64,000 bases of DNA from Planctomycetota bacterium (GTDB lineage Bacteria > Planctomycetota > Planctomycetia > Planctomycetales > Planctomycetaceae): the NCBI GenBank assembly GCA_016872645.1, contig VGZH01000008.1:1-64000 (forward strand), in the 5' to 3' direction. Positions within the stretch are counted from its first letter, which is position 1. Every line of letters starts with the position of its first letter. The notes beneath the pieces are model-generated. The model saw nothing but the letters and a program-made list of their open reading frames with translations, was not told where the DNA came from and ran no database searches. Made by a program: the position numbers and the translations under genes. Shown here piece by piece: positions 9,668 through 18,881 of this stretch.

Positions 9668-10423
9668 TTATAATCCCGCTCCTAAAGTCAATCCGCCATC
9701 GACCGTCACGACATTACCCGTGACGTAGGACGCTCCTTCGCTGGCGAGGTATAGCACCGCTGCCGCGATGTCTTCGGGTTGACCGAGTCGTCGCAGCGGA
9801 ATTTGCTTTTTGATCGTGTCTTCGGCCGCATTACGGATCGCCTCGGTCATGTCGGTCGAGATAAACCCCGGAGCAATCGCGTTGACAGTAATCCCACGGC
9901 GACCGACTTCGTTAGCCAGGCAGCGAGTGAAGCCTTCAATGCCCCCCTTGCTGGCCGCGTAATTCGATTGACCGGGATTGCCGAAGTTTGCCGCCACGCT
10001 GGAGACATTGATGATCCGTCCCGAACGAGCTGACATCATTGGCCGAGTCACCGCTTGGCAGTAATTGAAGACACTATTGAGGTTCGTATTGATGACGGCG
10101 GACCAGTTTTCCGCGGTCATTGTCGCCAGCAGTCCGTCTTTGATGATGCCGGCGTTGTTGACCAGAACGTAGATACCGCCCCATTTTTCGCAGATTTCTT
10201 CAACGATCCGATCGGCGTCCGACTTGCTGCTGACGTCGGCCTGGTAGCCGACAATCTCATGTCCCTCGCTCTTGAGTTCGCTGACCAGGGCGTCGGCAGC
10301 AGTGGAATTGGAATGGTAGACAAACGCGACCTTGGCTCCAGCACGCGCGAGCGCTTGCACGATCGCCTTGCCAATGCCTCGGCTGCCGCCTGTCACCAAC
10401 GCCACCTTGCCGGACAAACTCAT
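9668..10423 (-). CDS. fabG: 3-oxoacyl-ACP reductase
   Basis: This is a 251-residue classical short-chain dehydrogenase. It has the NADPH-binding TGGSRGIGKA at 11-20, NNAG near 89-92, and the catalytic Ser142, Tyr155 and Lys159 (YAASK). The YVTGNVVTVDGG end is typical of FabG. It reduces 3-oxoacyl-ACP to 3-hydroxyacyl-ACP. The frame is open 66 codons further upstream, but that sequence is not FabG-like, and AAGG lies seven bases before the ATG at 10423. A 178-base gap separates it from the ACP gene. Confidence 0.94.
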   Translation of the reverse strand: MSLSGKVALVTGGSRGIGKAIVQALARAGAKVAFVYHSNSTAADALVSELKSEGHEIVGYQADVSSKSDADRIVEEICEKWGGIYVLVNNAGIIKDGLLATMTAENWSAVINTNLNSVFNYCQAVTRPMMSARSGRIINVSSVAANFGNPGQSNYAASKGGIEGFTRCLANEVGRRGITVNAIAPGFISTDMTEAIRNAAEDTIKKQIPLRRLGQPEDIAAAVLYLASEGASYVTGNVVTVDGGLTLGAGL

Positions 10424-10493
10424 GCTGAACCTTAATGAGACATTGGAGGAAATGGTTTCTTTTCGGTCACTTTGGCAAGCGTCTTGAGGCCAA

Positions 10494-10973
10494 TCAAGCC
10501 GTTGGACTGTTCCAAATTTGCGCAAACTGTTCTCGCAGACGAGCCACGAGCATTTCGTCGGTCTTCGCGAGACCCGGATTGCGGTCGCGCAAATTGATTC
10601 TCTGCAGGACAATTCGAGCACTCACTGCCGACTGTCCGTCGACTGTCCCCTCTCCCTTGAAGGTGCATTCCGTTTCTTCGAGTTTGTGAATGGTTGAGGT
10701 CACGGTCAAAGTCTTTCCGGGCGTCACGAAGTTGTTGAACTTCAAGGCCTTAGCTTGCTTGAGCGTGATCGTGCTGAAGCGGAAATCCTCCGTGTGCCGC
10801 AGTAGCCAAGCACTGGCTTGAACCAGCGACTCGACCATCATGACTCCTGGCAGAACCGGGAATCCGGGGAAGTGGTCTTGCAGGTACTCCTCAGCCAGCG
10901 ACACGTTCTTAACGGTCGTGATCGACTTCCCCGCCTCGAGAGCGATGATGCGATCCACTAAGGAGAATTTCAT
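10494..10973 (-). CDS. Second FabZ-like hotdog dehydratase
   Basis: This is a 159-residue hotdog domain with His34 (QDHFPGFPVLPG) and Glu48 (MVESLVQ) at the same spacing as the FabZ-like protein at 8498-8971. The pair may act on different chain lengths, or this copy may have lost catalysis; the SAWLL helix end differs from standard FabZ. It is 70 bases upstream of fabG and probably starts the cassette. No clear ribosome-binding site precedes the ATG at 10973, and the frame is open for another 404 codons upstream, so a longer protein cannot be excluded. Confidence 0.82.
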   Translation of the reverse strand: MKFSLVDRIIALEAGKSITTVKNVSLAEEYLQDHFPGFPVLPGVMMVESLVQASAWLLRHTEDFRFSTITLKQAKALKFNNFVTPGKTLTVTSTIHKLEETECTFKGEGTVDGQSAVSARIVLQRINLRDRNPGLAKTDEMLVARLREQFAQIWNSPTA

Positions 10974-12185
10974 GAAGACACCGTCTCGGACAAGATCCGC
11001 CAGAACCAAAGGGGGCGGAGTATATTGGGCGCGAAAGAGTGCCTCAAGAGTTTCTCCGAAACCGTAAGATCGGCCAAAACACTGAGCGTTGGTCCGAAAA
11101 ACAGCGGCGGAGAAGTAAATCCACAGTCGAAAGTGCCCCCAGGGCCGAAATGGCTCAACCAATAGCCGTGTTTGTAGCTGCCGACTGGGCTGAGTCTCCG
11201 AGATTGGCTCGTCCGATGCGTAACTTATTTCAGCCAAATGGTTAGTGCCAACGGGAGTCGCGAAAGCCGGTTTGAGGCTTGTGCTAGCAGATGTGTTTGA
11301 GTTCTCAACTTGCGTCGAAAGAGCTTGCTGGTGATGGTTTAACTCGTCGAGGCGAAGGGCGAGTTCTGGTTCTTCGTGGCGCAGGGGATCCTCCCGTTCC
11401 GCCATGCGAGCTTCGTCGCGAGTTAGTTCGGCAACCAGGGTGCGGCAATTGTCTCGTTGTTTGAGCACCGCTTGCCGTTGGGTTTTAAGTTCTGCCATCT
11501 GAAATTCCAGAGTTTGCAGCCGTTGCGACCAATCTCGTTGTTGGTGCTGCCACCGAACCTGTTCCTCGGCCAGTAGCGAACGTTCCAGCACGAGCTGATC
11601 ACGTTTCGACTTCGGCAATCGCAAGACGTACTCGTATTCCGAGCGAACCGCCGGAGGGAATGCGGCAACGCTCAAAGTGGCTGAGTCGGAAGCGTTCGAT
11701 GGTAGTCCGAGTCCCTGAAGGTCGGTGACTTCACGCTGTGACCGAAGTTGTGCATTGAGCTCTGCCTCGTTGTCTTGCAGCGCGAGCATCTGGCTTTGCA
11801 AATCGCCGAGCAGTTTTGAGATGTGTTGAGTCAGTCGTTCGGGGCTGTCCGCGTCCGATCTGGCGGAGGTATCGCGAATCAGTTCGGAGAACAGATCGAG
11901 TGCCGGTTCACTTATGGTTGTCGCCACAACGGCGGCGTTGTCCCGACCAGAGTTTTCGATCGCTCGTTTGAGCCGCGGGAAATTGTCAGCCTTGTTCGCG
12001 TTACCCGGTTCGCGTTCGCGAAGTTTGGCGTAAAACAATTCGTCGGCCGAGGCGGTCTGCACTCGAAATTCGCAAGGTGTATCCGCGACAAAACGAACGT
12101 GAGTGCCTGTAACTTGGAAAACCGTGGTCGGCAGAGCGGGCGTTGGCGGGGGGATACAACGGGGCCTCGGTCGTGATGGTCGCAC
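10974..12185 (-). other. Open coiled-coil-like frame continuous with FabZ; possible decayed gene or N-terminal extension
   Basis: From a GTG at 12185 the frame is open for 404 codons and runs without a stop into the FabZ-like gene. Codons for residues from about 45 to 300 give a charged Glu/Gln/Arg-rich sequence with heptad character (SLLAEEQVRWQHQQRDW, RTLVAELTRDEARMAERED), which looks like a real coiled coil. The last 100 codons before the FabZ ATG look like non-coding translation. Upstream a TAG lies at about 12229; another minus frame from 12333 (MLGPQSEESRTTEQ) reads plausibly up to that point, so a frameshift near 12200-12240 would join them. I think a damaged or misjudged hypothetical gene is more likely than a true fusion. 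Confidence 0.4.
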
Positions 12186-12331
12186 GGATTCTTTGCTCGG
12201 AACGCGGTCTTCCGGCGTTTCTGGAATTGGCTACAATCCCACCCGGCTGCGGAGCCTCGTTGACAAGCGTTTCTGATTGGCAGGAGGCCGATTGCTCCGT
12301 GGTTCGTGACTCTTCTGATTGAGGTCCAAGC

Positions 12332-14557
12332 ATGTCCCGTGGATGGTGGAACGCATTGTGGATCGTCTTGGTGTGCTCGAGCTGGGCGTGTTCGAAGCCC
12401 GAAGCCCCCGCAAAAAATACGGCCGAGGCGGATAACGCCACCGGCGGTCTCAAGCTGGCACCACCCGAACCGGATGATGCCGGTGACGATTCGGGCAAGG
12501 CTCGCATCTCTGACAAGTCGAAAACGTCCGCCGGAATTGATGGCAAGAATCCCTTCCAGGACTCGGCGAAGAATTCGCCGGTCGAGGAGGGCGTTCCCCG
12601 AAAATCGTTGGATGGCCGCTGGATTCTGGTGCTGACTCGCCCGGCCCAAGAGCAGCAATTCATTGATTTTCACACAGGGATCGTGGCGGTTTCGGCCGCG
12701 AAGGACGACGAAGGCAAGTTGGTCGCCAAATGGACCGCTCCGACCGAGGTGCTGCCTCCCGCGAAGTTGGTCTCGTCAGAAATCAACAACAAGTCCATTC
12801 GTCTCATATTCAACATCGACGGCGGCACAAAGCTGGATTTCCAAGGAACGTTGAAGGATGGTGTCGTCTATGGCAACGCGCTGTTTGGCAATTGTTTGCC
12901 CGCTCGTTTGCTGCCGACCAAGGCGGAAGCGTTGGATGCTTTCAACGTGTCTCCCGAACCGACCGACGCGCGCGAGCTTAGCCAAGCATTCAGCAAGAAA
13001 GACCCGAAGGCGGCGTTGAAGGCCTTGGACGATTTTGTCGCCGATCATCCCCAAAGCCCGTTGGGCATGATGGCGTGGGAAACGCGAGTGCTAATCTCCG
13101 CGAGGCTCGACGTTGCCGCCGAAGACCTCGAGCAACTGATCGCCGACTACCAACAAGCGATGGCCATGTGGGGGCCGCGCTTGCAGCAAACTTCGCAAGG
13201 GAACATCGGCATCATCCTCGCACAGGAAAAATACAACCCCGAGTTCTCGCTGAAATTTGTCTCGACGGCCGACAAGAGCATTACGGACGAGTCGCTCAAG
13301 GAACTGAAAGACCAACTCAAGCCGGTTCGTGAAGCCATCCTCACGGTGCAGGCGTTGAGCTATGTCGAGTCGGATGATGCGGATCGTGCCGACAAGGCCT
13401 TCAACTTTCTGACAAAGCTGCGCGGCAAGAAACCGTTCGATCCGGCTGTGCTGTACGGCCTCGCCCGCTATCAGGAGAAGGCGAAACAAACGGACGAAGC
13501 GATCGCGATGTACGCCGAGCTTGTCAGCTTGCCGATGCTCGAAGCGTTCTTGCAGCGCGAGTGGGCGCAAAAGCCCGACGCCCCGAAGCGTGATCTCCCC
13601 AGTGCGACGCTCGCGAAACTTTGGGAGGCCAAGCACGGAAAAACTGAGGGGCTCGACGAATTCAAAGACGAGACCTATCGCCAACGAGTCGTCGCGTTCG
13701 CGGACAAGCCGTCCGCCGAGGCTCCTGCCGGCAACAAGCTGGTGTTGTGCGAGTTGTTCACTGGGTCGTCCTGCCCGCCGTGTGTTGGAGCGGACATCGC
13801 CACGGGAGCACTCGAATTCACCTACCCGAAAACGCAGGTAATTGTCCTGCGATATCACCAGCACATCCCCGGCCCCGACCCGCTGACGAATGCCGACGGC
13901 GAAGACCGTTTTTCAAACTACTACCACGGTCAGGGAACTCCCACCGTCGTGCTCAATGGTGCTCCGGTCAACAACGTCGGAGGCTACCTGCCGAACTCAC
14001 CGGACATTTATCGTGGCTTGAAGACGCTGATCAATCAGCAGCTTGAAGCCAAAGCGACCGTCCAAGTCGGCGTCAACGCGCGAGTCGTCGACGGCACGCT
14101 GCAACTGGTTGCCAACGTTACCGGACTTGAACAACTCGGCGACGAAGCCAATGACGTTCGCCTGCGAGTCGTCATTGCCGAAGACGAAGTTCACTTCCTT
14201 GCCCGCAACGGAGTCCGCGGTCACGAGATGGTCGTCCGCCGCATGGTCGGCGGCCCCGCCGGCGTTGAACCCAAGGAGGGCAAGCTGGCGATCAAAGAAT
14301 CGATCCCGCTGTCTGAATTGAAATCGTCACTCGCGACTTACTTGAAGAAGTACGAGGAAGACGAAGGGATCGACTTCCCGGCCAAGCCGCTTGATCTGAA
14401 GCGACTGCATGTCGTGGCCTTCGCGCAGAACGACGAATCGAAAGAGATTCTGCAGACCAACGCGATCGCCGTCACCGCCGGAGATTCGACGACCTCTAAT
14501 GCAATCACGCCCGCCAGCGGCAAGGCCACCGCCAAGAAGCCGTCGACGGACAATTGA
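12332..14557 (+). CDS. Large lipoprotein with thioredoxin-like CPPC domain
   Basis: This is a 741-residue lipoprotein with lipobox Cys20 (CSSWAC). Residues 30-90 are a Lys/Ser/Ala-rich linker. About 90-170 is a beta-rich module starting LDGRWILVL, and about 200-400 is helical with TPR-like spacing. A thioredoxin-like domain begins near 470 (KLVLCELFTGSSCPPC), with the redox pair at about 481-484 and TPTVVLNG as the cis-Pro region. A beta domain ends the protein. It is probably an envelope thiol-disulfide or redox-sensing protein. GAGGT lies six bases before the ATG. A strong terminator follows at 14582-14618. Confidence 0.82.
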   Translation: MSRGWWNALWIVLVCSSWACSKPEAPAKNTAEADNATGGLKLAPPEPDDAGDDSGKARISDKSKTSAGIDGKNPFQDSAKNSPVEEGVPRKSLDGRWILVLTRPAQEQQFIDFHTGIVAVSAAKDDEGKLVAKWTAPTEVLPPAKLVSSEINNKSIRLIFNIDGGTKLDFQGTLKDGVVYGNALFGNCLPARLLPTKAEALDAFNVSPEPTDARELSQAFSKKDPKAALKALDDFVADHPQSPLGMMAWETRVLISARLDVAAEDLEQLIADYQQAMAMWGPRLQQTSQGNIGIILAQEKYNPEFSLKFVSTADKSITDESLKELKDQLKPVREAILTVQALSYVESDDADRADKAFNFLTKLRGKKPFDPAVLYGLARYQEKAKQTDEAIAMYAELVSLPMLEAFLQREWAQKPDAPKRDLPSATLAKLWEAKHGKTEGLDEFKDETYRQRVVAFADKPSAEAPAGNKLVLCELFTGSSCPPCVGADIATGALEFTYPKTQVIVLRYHQHIPGPDPLTNADGEDRFSNYYHGQGTPTVVLNGAPVNNVGGYLPNSPDIYRGLKTLINQQLEAKATVQVGVNARVVDGTLQLVANVTGLEQLGDEANDVRLRVVIAEDEVHFLARNGVRGHEMVVRRMVGGPAGVEPKEGKLAIKESIPLSELKSSLATYLKKYEEDEGIDFPAKPLDLKRLHVVAFAQNDESKEILQTNAIAVTAGDSTTSNAITPASGKATAKKPSTDN

Positions 14558-14581
14558 TCTGAAGGTCTCTTCCAAAATGAC

Positions 14582-14618
14582 AAAAGCCCGGTGTCTTCAT
14601 GTCGCCGGGCTTTTTTTG
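14582..14618 (+). terminator. Rho-independent terminator
   Basis: A nine-base stem AAAGCCCGG / CCGGGCTTT encloses a 12-base loop and runs into seven T residues. It lies 25 bases after the stop of the large thioredoxin-like lipoprotein gene and before a convergent minus-strand gene. Confidence 0.9.
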
Positions 14619-14646
14619 TTGGCTTCGAAGTGCATCACTCCACGGA

Positions 14647-15297
14647 TTACGGCGCGTCGAATGGCTTGTCGGCCTCTTCGAGTGGAATGTTGTTGAGCTT
14701 GAAGAGGCGAATCTTTTCGGCCTTGTCCTCCACCACAACGATGCCTCCGGTCTTGGCGTCGTAGGCGTACATCTGATATGGCGGCAACGTGGCGGCCAGT
14801 TCGATATTGAGCTGCTTCATCAGCTTTTGAGCCTCTTTGAATGTCGGATACTTGTCGTCGTTGGTCGCCTTGAGAATGTCCATCTGATGTTTGAAATTCA
14901 GGACGCTGGCTCGCGAGGTGATGGAGACGTAGGCATTGAACGTCACCGTCAGCGGATCGTTGCCGGTGACGTTGTTTTCGATTTCGACGATCTTGGGATT
15001 CTTTTTGGCTTCGGCGAGGTCCACGAGGGTTTTGGTCGTCTTGCCAATGACGGCCGCAGTTGGTTGAGCAGGTGCAGTCGCGGGAGCATTCGTGTCGGGT
15101 GCTGCCACAGGTTGTGGGTTCACCGCCGGAGTAACGGCTCCACCTCCAGTGGCGTTTTGGACTGCCGAGACGTCTCCAGCGGACGCAATCCCCGCAGGAG
15201 CCGTTACCGTTTGTCGAGGCGGCTCATTCACCGCCTTGTCGAAATCATCGCAGCCCAAAAAACCAATTGCCGCCAAACAGACCCACAAACGACGCAT
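14647..15297 (-). CDS. Small lipoprotein of unknown function
   Basis: This is a 216-residue protein with a short signal peptide and lipobox Cys16 (GFLGC). Residues 25-85 are Ala/Pro/Thr-rich and probably disordered. The rest is a compact domain with PLTVTFNAYVSITSRAS and YPTFKEAQKLM that I do not recognise. GAGGAG precedes the ATG. The gene is divergent from the FG-GAP lipoprotein at 15461, with 163 bases between the two starts. Confidence 0.75.
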   Translation of the reverse strand: MRRLWVCLAAIGFLGCDDFDKAVNEPPRQTVTAPAGIASAGDVSAVQNATGGGAVTPAVNPQPVAAPDTNAPATAPAQPTAAVIGKTTKTLVDLAEAKKNPKIVEIENNVTGNDPLTVTFNAYVSITSRASVLNFKHQMDILKATNDDKYPTFKEAQKLMKQLNIELAATLPPYQMYAYDAKTGGIVVVEDKAEKIRLFKLNNIPLEEADKPFDAP

Positions 15298-15460
15298 GGC
15301 AAGACTCCTCGACGAGGATGATCAAATTTGCAACCGCGGGTATTCTCCAACCGACTGTTGTCCGGCACAAGCGAGTCTGAGAAAGGATGGCCGTCACGAT
15401 CCGTTTCGATCGCAGTTGTCCCTACAATCTGTGCCGATGTTTTCGACAGGAAGGGACAGC

Positions 15461-17023
15461 ATGAGTCGAATATTTTCCGCCACTGGCGTGGCTCTGGCCG
15501 CGCTGTGGCTTGTTGGATGCGGATCACCGGCGGCGGTTTCGCCGCCAACGGTTACCTCACCCGCGACAAACGCGGTCACGCCCATCAGCACGCCGGAAGA
15601 TGAAGCTTTGCTCAAGAAGGTGTGCCTGCAATGTCATCAGTTTTCTGATCCCGGCACGCTGGCGAAATCGGATTGGGACGAGGCAATCCCACGCATGGTG
15701 TCGATGCCCGGCTACGGCAAAGTGATTGCTCCCAAACGTTTTGAAATGGAAGCGGTCAAACGCTGGTTTGTCGATCGGGCCCCTGGCTCGCTGACGCTGA
15801 CTGACCGAGGCGACGTTGCGGAGCAAACTCCGCCGCTCCGCCAGGTGCTTCTGAATTCTCCGAATCCTGAAAAGGTGTCATTTGTCTCGCAGGTCAAGCT
15901 GCTGACTGCGCCGGCGGGCGAGCGGCGATTGCTCACCTGCGACATGCGGAATGGCTGGGTTTGCGAGGTGACCGCCCTCGACCGCCAGCCTCAGCTCCGA
16001 TTGCTCAGCGAGCAAGTCTCCAATGCCTGCCGACTGGAATCGGTGGTCTTGAGCGAATTGGGTGGCAGCGAGTTGGTAGTCGCCAACCTCGGCACCTTCG
16101 TGGCGATGGATCACAACCTCGGCAGTGTCGATTTGCTTCGCCGGCAAAAAGACAGTTGGGAACACCGCAGTCTGGTCAGCAATCTCGGCCGCGTTGCTGA
16201 TCTCAAGCCACTCGACTTCGATCGTGACGGCGACGTTGATTTCGCTGTCGCGGAGTTCGGCTGGCGAACGACCGGTCATGTGCTGCTTCTGGAAAACACA
16301 ACTCGCGAATCGAGCACGCCGGTCGAGCCGCAGTTTGCCGTGCGGACGCTCGACGAACGGCATGGTGCCGTGCAGTTGGAAATCGCCGACATCGACGGCA
16401 ATGGTCGCCTCGACGTGATCGCGCTGCTGGCTCAAGAACACGAGATGTTCGTCGCGTATCTCAACCAGCCGGATGGGTCCTTCAAACCGCGCGAATTGTT
16501 TCGGGCGCCGCATCCCACCTGGGGCTTCTCCGGTTTTCAGCTGCTGGATTTCGACGGCGATCAAGACCTGGACGTACTCTTGTCCAATGGCGACATGATG
16601 GATGGTCCAACGCTCAAGCCGTATCACAGTGTCACTTGGCTGGAGAACGTCGCCGACTTGAAATTCGAACCGCACACCCTGGCCGAACTTCCCGGAGCAC
16701 ACCGCGCCGAAGCGGCTGACCTCGATGGGGACGGCGACTTCGACATCGTCGCCTGCACGCTGGTTCCGATTGGGACGGACATACAAGCGAAACGCCAGCA
16801 GAGTTCTCTTCCACCCGCACTCGTGTGGCTCGAACAGACAACGCCGGGAAAGTTCGATTTTCACGTTTGGAAACGGGGACCGGGCCGCTATCCAACCTTG
16901 ACCACTGGCGACTTCGACGGTGACGGAAAAACGGATGTCGCACTCGGCATCGGTCTGTGGCAGAAGCCCAGCGCCACAGAAGTGGACACCGGCTATCTGG
17001 AACTTTGGCTGAGCAACCCCTAA
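15461..17023 (+). CDS. FG-GAP/VCBS repeat lipoprotein with CxxCH site
   Basis: This is a 520-residue lipoprotein with lipobox Cys20 (LVGC). A c-type haem motif CLQCH at 55-59 sits in a short cytochrome-like region. From about 250 a beta-propeller follows with at least five calcium-type loops (DFDRDGDVDFA, DIDGNGRLDV, DFDGDQDLDV, DLDGDGDFDI, DFDGDGKTDV). It may bind a ligand or partner at the outer membrane. AGGAAGGGA lies just before the ATG; the frame is open 123 codons upstream, but that part overlaps the divergent gene. Such haem plus VCBS proteins are common in planctomycetes and lack a known role. Confidence 0.87.
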   Translation: MSRIFSATGVALAALWLVGCGSPAAVSPPTVTSPATNAVTPISTPEDEALLKKVCLQCHQFSDPGTLAKSDWDEAIPRMVSMPGYGKVIAPKRFEMEAVKRWFVDRAPGSLTLTDRGDVAEQTPPLRQVLLNSPNPEKVSFVSQVKLLTAPAGERRLLTCDMRNGWVCEVTALDRQPQLRLLSEQVSNACRLESVVLSELGGSELVVANLGTFVAMDHNLGSVDLLRRQKDSWEHRSLVSNLGRVADLKPLDFDRDGDVDFAVAEFGWRTTGHVLLLENTTRESSTPVEPQFAVRTLDERHGAVQLEIADIDGNGRLDVIALLAQEHEMFVAYLNQPDGSFKPRELFRAPHPTWGFSGFQLLDFDGDQDLDVLLSNGDMMDGPTLKPYHSVTWLENVADLKFEPHTLAELPGAHRAEAADLDGDGDFDIVACTLVPIGTDIQAKRQQSSLPPALVWLEQTTPGKFDFHVWKRGPGRYPTLTTGDFDGDGKTDVALGIGLWQKPSATEVDTGYLELWLSNP

Positions 17024-17043
17024 CCCGACCCTTTGTGGGTCGG
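17024..17043. terminator. Hairpin between convergent genes
   Basis: CCCGACC and GGGTCGGG pair around a six-base loop directly after the stop codon of the FG-GAP lipoprotein gene. There is no T tract, so termination strength is uncertain. Confidence 0.45.
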
Positions 17044-17088
17044 GCGAGTCGATTTCTCATTGGATCATCCAGACCACAAGGGCCTGGG

Positions 17089-18195
17089 CTAAAGGAGCGT
17101 CAACGGATTCACTCGTGTCTTCAGCGGTAGGTCAACGGAACCGCCAACGCGATGTGATTCAAAGATGGCCGCGATCATTTCGATGATCGCTCGCGAGTCG
17201 GCTGCCGAACACCTTGGTTGGCGATCCTTTTCGATGCAGTCGATCAAGTCGGTAATCGCGGCGATGTGACCCGCTTCGTAGGTCAGGTCGTTGCGCGGTT
17301 CCGGCTTGCCGATCCCGGCTGAAGTGACCGGCTCCCATTTCTTGCCAGTGCGGCCGGGAGACCAACTGCTGTCCTTGAGGATGTGCGTCTTCGCGCCGTA
17401 GCCGCTCTCGGTTTCGATGATCCCCTTGCTGCCGAAGATTTGCAGAGCGAACCGCGTCGGATTGCCGGCCGCTCCGCGATGCGATCCAAAGTAACCGGTG
17501 ATGTCGTTGGCGAACGAGTAGGTCGCGTCGATCGCGTCTCCGGCGAGCGGGCCGATCCCTTCGTTGCCCTCGGCGACGTCAGACTTCGTGACTTTGTGTT
17601 TCTTCTGCATCACTGTCGCGTAGCAACTGGTCGCATTGCCCCCGATGGCTCGCATCAACCCGAAGATGTGCGATCCGAGCACCCACAAGTCCTCGCCGCC
17701 GCCACGACTGGCGTCCTCTTTGCCCCGGCCGCGCAGTTCGAGAACGTCGCCGATCTCGCCGGAGTGAATCAGCGATTTCACGACATCGAGCACCGGCGAC
17801 CACTGGCTGATGTGCGCGATCGCGAGCTTCAAGTGCCGCATCTCAAGCTGCCGCATCGCGTCATCGCATTCGGCGAGCGTTCGGCAGAACGGTTTCTCCA
17901 TGTAGACGTGGCAGCCATGCTCGGCCGCCGCGACGATCATATCGTGATGCTGGTCGATCCAGCGCGGACAGATCGCGACGATGTCGAGCTTTTCTTTATC
18001 GAGCATCTCACGGTAACTGGCGTACGTCGTCTTCGGATTCGTCCGCTTGGCGGCGGCGGTTCGCCCCGCTTCATTCTCGTCCGCCAGGGCGACGATCTCG
18101 ACATTCGGCACCTTCGAAATAGCGACGTCCACGCCGTGTCCGTAATCCCCTTTGCCCGTACGTCCGATGATGCCCGCTCGATAAGTCTTCGCCAT
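17089..18195 (-). CDS. Gfo/Idh/MocA family oxidoreductase
   Basis: This is a 368-residue cytosolic NAD(P)-dependent oxidoreductase. The N-terminal Rossmann half begins AGIIGRTGKGDYGHG, where the usual GxGxxG is stretched, and includes the family EKPFCRT (Glu-Lys-Pro) near residue 99. The C-terminal half is the alpha/beta sheet substrate domain. The substrate cannot be told from sequence; sugars or inositols are typical. There is no Tat signal, unlike the relative at 29352-30623. AGGAGA lies eight bases before the ATG. It converges on the FG-GAP lipoprotein gene. Confidence 0.9.
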   Translation of the reverse strand: MAKTYRAGIIGRTGKGDYGHGVDVAISKVPNVEIVALADENEAGRTAAAKRTNPKTTYASYREMLDKEKLDIVAICPRWIDQHHDMIVAAAEHGCHVYMEKPFCRTLAECDDAMRQLEMRHLKLAIAHISQWSPVLDVVKSLIHSGEIGDVLELRGRGKEDASRGGGEDLWVLGSHIFGLMRAIGGNATSCYATVMQKKHKVTKSDVAEGNEGIGPLAGDAIDATYSFANDITGYFGSHRGAAGNPTRFALQIFGSKGIIETESGYGAKTHILKDSSWSPGRTGKKWEPVTSAGIGKPEPRNDLTYEAGHIAAITDLIDCIEKDRQPRCSAADSRAIIEMIAAIFESHRVGGSVDLPLKTRVNPLTLL

Positions 18196-18290
18196 GATGG
18201 GTCTCCTGAGTTTGAGAGGCCGGGGATTATGCCGCGTTCCGCCCGTTGAGTCACCCTCGCAGCAGAACTAACATCGCGCGGCTGTGGCGT

Positions 18291-18380
18291 GCGGTGTGTC
18301 AGCACCGCATTAAATGTCTTTGGCTCCCTTCGATTTCCAGGCTCAACTGCAAAAGATCCAAAGCGGTGTTGACACACCGC
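18291..18380. repeat. Inverted repeat, 18-base arms
   Basis: Arms at 18291-18308 and 18363-18380 are inverted copies (GCGGTGTGTCAGCACCGC type) with one mismatch, 54 bases apart. Each arm is also a small palindrome (GCGGTG...CACCGC). The element fills the gap between the oxidoreductase start and ispF and resembles a REP-type mobile repeat. Confidence 0.75.
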
Positions 18381-18396
18381 AGTCCAAGGATGAACC

Positions 18397-18879
18397 ATGT
18401 CCTTCCGCGTCGGCCTAGGCCACGACACACACCGATTGATTGCCGGACGTCCGCTGATTCTCGGCGGTGTGCGGATCGAGCATGATCTCGGTCTCGACGG
18501 CCACAGCGACGCCGACGTGCTGCTGCACGCGATCACCGATGCACTGCTCGGAGCGGCGGGACTCGGCGACATCGGCGAGCTGTTTCCGAACACCGACCCG
18601 CAGTGGCACAACGCTGACTCCGGCATCTTTCTTCGCGAGGCTCACCGACGGCTGACCGAATTCGGCTGGAAGATCGTCAACCTCGACTGCACGATCCACG
18701 CCGAACGCCCGAAGTTGTCGGCTCACAAACCGGCCATCGCTGCTCGTATCGCCGAACTGCTTGGCCTCGACCGCAGCCAAGTGAACGTCAAAGCCAAAAC
18801 CGGCGAGAAGGTCGGCCCCATCGGCCGACAAGAAGCGATCAACGCGGACGCTGTCGTGCTCATCGAGAAAAGTTCATAG
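18397..18879 (+). CDS. ispF: 2-C-methyl-D-erythritol 2,4-cyclodiphosphate synthase
   Basis: This is a 160-residue enzyme of the MEP isoprenoid pathway, which cyclises CDP-ME 2-phosphate to MEcPP. The zinc ligands Asp10 and His12 lie in GLGHDTHRL, and HSDADVLLHAITDALLGA and AKTGEKVG are intact. Length is normal. AAGGA precedes the ATG. No other MEP gene is adjacent; cysS follows after 149 bases. Confidence 0.97.
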   Translation: MSFRVGLGHDTHRLIAGRPLILGGVRIEHDLGLDGHSDADVLLHAITDALLGAAGLGDIGELFPNTDPQWHNADSGIFLREAHRRLTEFGWKIVNLDCTIHAERPKLSAHKPAIAARIAELLGLDRSQVNVKAKTGEKVGPIGRQEAINADAVVLIEKSS

Positions 18880-18881
18880 TC

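Noticed and set aside
12001-12663. 220-codon minus-strand frame overlapping the thioredoxin-like lipoprotein start
   Set aside because: Only its 12333-12230 part reads well, and most of the rest is antisense to the lipoprotein gene; mentioned as a possible frameshift piece instead.
15878-16864. 328-codon minus-strand frame opposite the FG-GAP gene
   Set aside because: It mirrors the repeated calcium-loop codons of the real gene and has no own ribosome-binding site.
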